Below are positions 58,269 to 64,000 of a stretch of 64,000 nucleotides of DNA, piece by piece. Below the pieces are notes generated by a model. It did no database searches. It worked only from the letters and a program-made list of their open reading frames with translations, and was not told the DNA's origin. The stretch comes from Rhodamnia argentea (taxonomy: Eukaryota > Streptophyta > Magnoliopsida > Myrtales > Myrtaceae). The stretch covers positions 8,742,001 to 8,806,000 of the forward strand of contig NC_063150.1 of NCBI RefSeq assembly GCF_020921035.1, written 5' to 3'. Each line of letters opens with the position of its first letter. Position 1 is the stretch's first letter. The position numbers and the translations under genes were made by a program.

Positions 58269-59338
58269 TAATAAAAATGAACAAAAAGGAAGTAAAGGAA
58301 AAAAAAATTCCTTTTTCATATGGAGAAGAGATATGTGAGAGAGGAAAATACTTCTATGGAAAATTACATTTTTGTCTTACTTGTGCTACTTACATGAATG
58401 AATGTCCCCATACAATGATGCTGTAAAAGGGTAACCCGGTGGAGGGTAATTCCAGAAAGTAAATTCTTGGCAATCGATTCTTAAAGTTTTATTTGTCCAT
58501 CTTGGGAGGAAAGGTTTGTGGCCCAGAGATTTTATTTTCTAGATTTTTTTTGGTCAAAATTTAATTTAATAAATAAATTTAGGTTATTCGGTCAAAATTT
58601 TCTTACTAAATTACTCTTGAGATTTTCGCATATTACCTGTATTCCAAACGGGGGACTTCTGAAATCCACCTCCTATATCCGATTCCCTAACCAAAGTTTG
58701 ATTCTTTGATTAATTATTTGAACATCATTTCTTGCACCAACATCCTAAACTAAACACAAACCGCATAAATCCCTTCTGATTATATAAGTTTTAGAAAGGT
58801 TTCACTAACAAAACTTCTGAATAGAGATATTTTATCCTTCGTAAAGCACCGTCATTTTCAAGTCATGCACAATTCATGCACAGGAAGAGACGTAAAAATT
58901 TTCTTATTAGATATATCTAATACGTGTTTTGGAGAGATTTGTTAATAAGACTTGAATTTATCAGATTGAAGCCTTGAAAACAGGCATCCTCCCTGTTTCT
59001 CCTCTTCTTCGAGAAACGGCATTTCCCACAAATTCAACAGGGAAGCAAAGTCAAACTTTGCGGACAAAGATTTAACCTTTTCTTCTCCAAAAAATGCAAA
59101 AGTAAAATTGGAAAACAAACGGAGAATGAAAATCCAATGGGCTGCGTTGCTGTCGTTTGAGACTTTCGCATGTTAGCGTTGGATTCACAATCCACGAACA
59201 AGAGGATATATAAAAACCCTACTCGCCCTCATCGTCTCTCCGCTCTGCCCGCACAGACACTGTCTCTGTGAGCTGCTTCAAGCTCAATCTGGGAACCTCC
59301 CTCTGTTCCGTATTTGTGATTTGACCGGGATTCGCAAG
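58269..59338 (+). promoter_or_regulatory. Promoter region and leader of the glutamyl-tRNA synthetase gene
   Basis: TATATAAAA at about 59207-59215 overlaps an AAACCCT telo-box (59214-59220), a pairing typical of plant translation-related genes. A pyrimidine-rich leader with CGTCTCTCCGC follows, about 125 bases before ATG 59339. Upstream sequence is AT-rich and featureless. Confidence 0.6.
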
Positions 59339-62300
59339 ATGGAGATCACGCAACTGTCTTTCGCAGCTGATTGCCCTCCTCTCTCCGTCATCGTGGCCGC
59401 CAAGCTCGCCGGCATTCCTCTGCCCCTCGATTCCTCTCTCCCTTCTGGGTCTCCTCCGTTTTTGCTCTGCTCTAACGGGTATGCTCTCTCTCGCGCTCGC
59501 TCTCGCGATTCGCGCTCTGGGTCATTTCCTACGTTGTTTTTGACTTTATTCCTGCTCTGGTTTTGCGTAGTGTTCTGTTCATCTTTTGTGGTCACGATTC
59601 GGGTGATAGAATCAATATCAGAATCTTGTCTTAGGCTAGTAGGATATGGTTGAGCAGAACGCTGGATTCACTGTCCTGTTCTTTTTAGGCACCGATAAAT
59701 ACATCCAGAATGAATCTTGAGTATCTAGTCCTGGCCATCCTGTACATGGTTGAGTTGCGGGTGATTTTATGTAATGTACTTTGGAAAGTTCACTATGTGG
59801 TATAGAAGCGTATAATTTGGTGGTGTAATTTTCTGCTGTTGTTTTCTGAATGGAGGCTTTGCTGGAATTGTCTTTCGCGTTCGCTTTTGATTATCCTGTT
59901 TTATTAGGCACAAGGTGCTCGGGACATCTGATCTTCTCCACCACATTGGTGGTGTCTCCAAGACTCAATGTTTATATGGGAGCACTGAATATGAATCCAG
60001 TGAGGTGATTCTTCTTCTTCTTGATCAAGTCTTTTTATTCGTTTGTCCCCGTGTATACACATAATATAAGCTTACGGACAAAATCTTTCCCTTTATATTT
60101 GACACGCAGGTTGAGCGGTTGCTGGAGTATGCCCCCATTCTTTCGTCTGGTTCTGAATTCGAAAATGCATGCAAATACTTGGATGAGTATCTAGAAAAGC
60201 GTACATTTTTGGTGGGTCATTCTCTGACTATAGCAGATATAGCAATCTGGTCTGGTCTTGCAGGTATTTACACTGTTCCCATTCCTTATTTAATTAGATA
60301 TAATCCCATGTATCACGATGTCTGATGTGCTACTCCCAAGCAAGACAACAGGAGCAATCTTTTGACTATGAATGTGTAGAGTATCCTGGTTCTCGAGCAT
60401 AAAGTACAGTTTTACTGTCCACTATTGCTGTCAAAATATGTTGAGTTGAGCAACCATTCTATTATAAGGGCATTTACTGTCCTTTTGCTTTGATCTTTCT
60501 GTTTACATGATTTGCATGTGACTGCATTAGTGTAGCTATGTCACCTTAATGCTTCTTTTTACGTGTTGTGTTCATTGATAGTCCTGATTCAAATGTTCTG
60601 CAGGGGTTGGGCTGCGTTGGGAAAGTTTGAGGAAGTCAAAGAAATACCAAAATCTAGTGCGTTGGTTCAATTCTATACATTCTGAGTACACTGATGTCCT
60701 TGACGCAATTATTGCGACATATGTTGGCAAGAAAGGTTCAGGGAAAGCAGCAACTGGGAAACAGGGTTCCACTAACCAATCGAGGAGTGTTAATGTTGAT
60801 GTGTCTGACAAGGGGAAAGGAATTAACAAGTCATCAGCTGAAGTAGATCTTCCTGATGCTGAATTTGGGAAGGTGTGCTTGCGATTTGCACCAGAACCTA
60901 GTGGCTATCTTCACATAGGGCACTCAAAAGCAGCACTCATGAATCAGTATTTCGCTCAACGGTACCAAGGCAAGGTGATTGTGCGTTTTGATGATACAAA
61001 TCCTGCGAAGGAAAGCAATGAGTTTGTGGACAACATTTTGAAGGATATTGAGACTCTTGGTATTAAGTATGATAGGGTGACCTATACGTCGGACTACTTC
61101 CCACAGTTGATGGAGATGGCTGAAAAGTTGATCCGGGAGGGTAAAGCATATGTAGATGATACGCCCAGGGAGGAAATGCAGAAAATGAGGATGGATGGCG
61201 TGGAATCAAAATGTAGGAGTAATAGTGTAGATGAGAACTTTAAACTGTGGAAAGAAATGATGGAGGCATCTGAAAGGGGTCTGCAGTGTTGTCTCAGAGG
61301 CAAACTTGATATGCAGGATCCAAACAAATCTCTTCGAGATCCAGTGTATTACCGTTGCCACCCAATGGCCCACCATCGCATTGGGTCCAAGTACAGGTTG
61401 TACCCCACCTATGATTTTGCATGTCCTTTTGTTGACTCTATAGAAGGGATAACACATGCACTCCGATCTAGTGAGTACCATGATCGGAATGCACAGTATT
61501 ACCGCATTCAAGAGGATATGGGCTTGAGGAAAGTCCAGATTTATGAATTCAGCAGGTTAAATTTGGTCTATACACTTCTCAGCAAGCGTAAGCTTCTCTG
61601 GTTTGTCCAAAATGGAAAAGTAGATGGTTGGGATGATCCTCGCTTTCCAACAGTCCAGGGGATTGTTCGTAGAGGTCTTAAAATTGAGGCACTGATTCAA
61701 TTTATTCTTGAGCAGGTATAACAAATACATTTTGTCATCTAAAACTTTTATCATGTCTTAGTAGTAATTGTTAGACATTGCCTTAGACTTTGAGGTACTA
61801 AATGTGTTTCGCAGGCTATTAGAAATATTTCAGGAAATTGAATCTTCTTGGATTCTTTTACTGATAATTGGTTTCACATTCTTCATTTTTGGTAGTGTGG
61901 GAAAGCTCAATCCTACAGCTAGTTTTCTGGAAATGTCAGAAAACGTTCGTGTTGATAATTTTGTTTATGGGTGACTTCTCTTCTGAAGTTATTATGTAAA
62001 AGGGCAGTGCCCTTGGTACCTTGTTAATGAATATATATTTACTATACAAATGGAAAAAGGATTTCAGCACAAATGCTTTATGAGATAGGCATCAACTTGT
62101 TGCGTGATAATGTTTGTTTTCGTTTGCAGGGGGCATCAAAGAATCTTAACCTTATGGAATGGGATAAGCTTTGGAGCATCAATAAAAGGATTATTGATCC
62201 TGTTTGCCCTAGACATACTGCAGTAATTGAAGAGCGGCGGGTGTTGTTGCACTTAATTGATGGTCCTGAGACGCCCTTTGTTCGCATTATCCCAAGGCAC

Positions 62301-63438
62301 AAGAAATATGAAGGCGCTGGAGAAAAGGCTACTACTTACACAAAGAACATATGGTTAGACCATGCGGATGCCAAGTGTATCTCAGTGGATGAGGAAATAA
62401 CCCTGATGGACTGGGGAAATGCTATAGTCAAGGAAATTGAAAGGGATGAGGATGGGAACATCACACGGTTAACTGGGGTTCTGCACCTTGAAGGATCTGT
62501 TAAGACCACAAAGTTGAAGCTGACGTGGCTTCCTGAGACAAATGAATTGGTTAATCTCTCATTGGTTGAGTTTGACTATCTAATTACAAAGAAGAAGGTA
62601 TGTTGTGTCAGTTAGACTGCTGGACCTTTTTCTTCTTTCCACTTTGTTTAGCTTCTGCTTTCAGCTTTCTTTATGGTCGTGTTTTTTTTTAGGATTATCA
62701 TGTCCTAGTTTGCTTTTCCACTATTAAGAAAAGTAGTTGAACTGGAAGACCTGCGTTGCATTCAGATGATACTTAATCATTCTTAAGGCCCTCATTTAAG
62801 TGACTTTTATTACGGATAGAGAAATGCCTCATTTGATTCTCAATCTAACAAGTTAAGTATCTGCAAACTGTGATTGTAGTTTGCTAGGCAGCTGTTGCGC
62901 CACATGCATTTGAGGAATGGAGAACAGGTTTAGACAGGGACATGGACCTGTTATATACTTTTTGCTTTTGTCTTGGTTTAACTTGGTTGATTGCTCAATT
63001 TTCTCTTTATTCACGTGACATGAAGTCATGCATTTAGAAATGCAGAAACAGCTGCTCAATTGTGAAAGTGACATCAGATGAATACTGATACTGAAAATAT
63101 ACTTCTGTCTTTTGGAATTCAGACACGGAACTGTAGTTAAAACTTACTGAACTTCAGTTAAAGCTTGATCGACATGCCCATATTTTAGTTGATGTCTCCG
63201 TCTTTTGCAAATGTGCCAGCTGGAAGAAGGGGAAGATTTTCTTGATGTCCTGAACCCGAGTACAAAGAAGGTAACGGCAGCACTCGGGGATTCAAACATG
63301 AGGAATCTGAAGCATGGCGAAATCATACAGCTGGAGAGGAAGGGCTATTTCAGATGCGACGTTCCGTTCATTAGGCCCTCGAAGCCCATTGTTTTGGTAG
63401 CCATTCCAGATGGCAGGCAGCAATCTGCGCTGAAGTAA
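59339..63438 (+). CDS. Glutamyl-tRNA synthetase, cytosolic (class I)
   Basis: Charges tRNA-Glu in the cytosol; counterpart of Arabidopsis At5g26710. Exons 59339-59478, 59908-60004, 60110-60263, 60604-61715, 62130-62597 and 63220-63438 join in phase to 729 residues, close to the usual length. N-terminal GST-like domain (about 1-160; YLDEYLEKRTFLVGHSLTIA, ADIAIWSGLAG, SKKYQNLVRWFNSI), a charged linker, then the catalytic core: FAPEPSGYLHIGHSKAAL with HIGH at 234-237, RFDDTNPAKESNEFVDNI, YDFACPFVDSIEGITHALRS, and the KMSKS equivalent LLSKRKL (455-461). The C-terminal beta-barrel anticodon domain of the GlnRS type follows (KTTKLKLTWLPETNELV, LGDSNMRNLKHGEIIQLERK, GYFRCDV). No transit peptide is evident, supporting a cytosolic site. 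It looks intact. Confidence 0.95.
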
Positions 63439-64000
63439 GGATCGTCCTCACTGAAGTTAATTTTGGTTTTGCGCCATTCATGGTCACTTACACCTGAACT
63501 GTGAAGTCAGAATTCTGTGACAGGAGAAACAATGCGGGACTCTGACCATTCTGCATCTTAGTTTACAGTGACTCTTTAAGCTGATTGATCTTCCGGGTTT
63601 TTGATCTACGATGCTAATTGAAAGGGGTTGAATATATTATGTCAGTTATTTTCTGGAGCTGTTATCGTATAACTACTTCTAGGCAAAGAGGATAAAATGG
63701 CTTGTCAAGGTTGCACAATGTGCAATAATGATTGAAGGCCGCTGCACTTCTGCTTTCACCATATAGTAGTGGCAATTGCAGACAGTAACGGCTCAATTGC
63801 ACAGGTCCCATATGCATGTTAAAATCAAACCCCTTAAAAAGGAACTTATAAACTGCAGAAAAAGACCTCAGTAGTTGCCTTGAAAGTGTGGGATCAGCTG
63901 TTACTATATTTGACATGAGAAGGTGATAATTGTTTAATGAGCAAGATGGCCTATCTTATCTTCCTCTTGGCCTCTGGTTAATTTGTCCCTTCTGCTAACT
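63439..64000 (+). other. 3' region of the glutamyl-tRNA synthetase gene
   Basis: 3' UTR and downstream sequence. No further gene is seen before the window ends. Confidence 0.5.

Overview
The window is nuclear DNA from a flowering plant. Genes have GT-AG introns, and the set is plant-specific: PP2-B F-box lectins, receptor-like cytoplasmic kinases, a PADRE/DUF4228 protein, chloroplast helicase RH3 and a LAZ1-type protein. The gaps are AT-rich and full of small inverted-repeat DNA transposons with GC-rich cores. A woody eudicot, perhaps Myrtaceae such as Eucalyptus, would fit, but that is an impression and was not tested.

Layout. 1-15800: an F-box/PP2-B cluster. One divergent copy on the minus strand runs off the left edge (only exon 1 is inside), followed by three young head-to-tail copies on the plus strand (4410-6746, 8409-10801, 12952-15398) with identical splice architecture. 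Transposons sit in their promoters and flanks, and the paralogues show the empty sites. 16497-18862: a LIP1/LIP2-like cytoplasmic kinase whose catalytic Asp is replaced. 19660-20890: repeats. 21596-25773: a USP-kinase fusion. 27143-28732: an intronless PADRE (DUF4228) protein, minus strand. 30017-34203: chloroplast DEAD-box helicase RH3, ten exons, minus strand. 35416-39513: a LAZ1/DUF300 membrane protein, divergent from RH3, with a 5' UTR intron. 40915-46148: two small basic proteins of unknown function. 46150-59300: gene-poor and repeat-rich, with one conserved small protein (53260-53715), a decayed coding-like stretch after it, and a 1.25 kb foldback element. 59339-63438: cytosolic glutamyl-tRNA synthetase, six exons.

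The genes do not form one pathway. Housekeeping genes (RH3, glutamyl-tRNA synthetase) alternate with signalling and defence-type genes (kinases, PADRE, LAZ1, PP2-B). I found no new multi-gene system. The points most worth a second look are a probable pseudokinase, a kinase gene whose reading frame appears to depend on a GC-AG intron, two tiny poly(A) insertions with 14-base target duplications, and two distant transposons sharing one terminal repeat family. Exon borders were placed by hand from splice consensus, reading frame and family resemblance; no transcript data or search was available.
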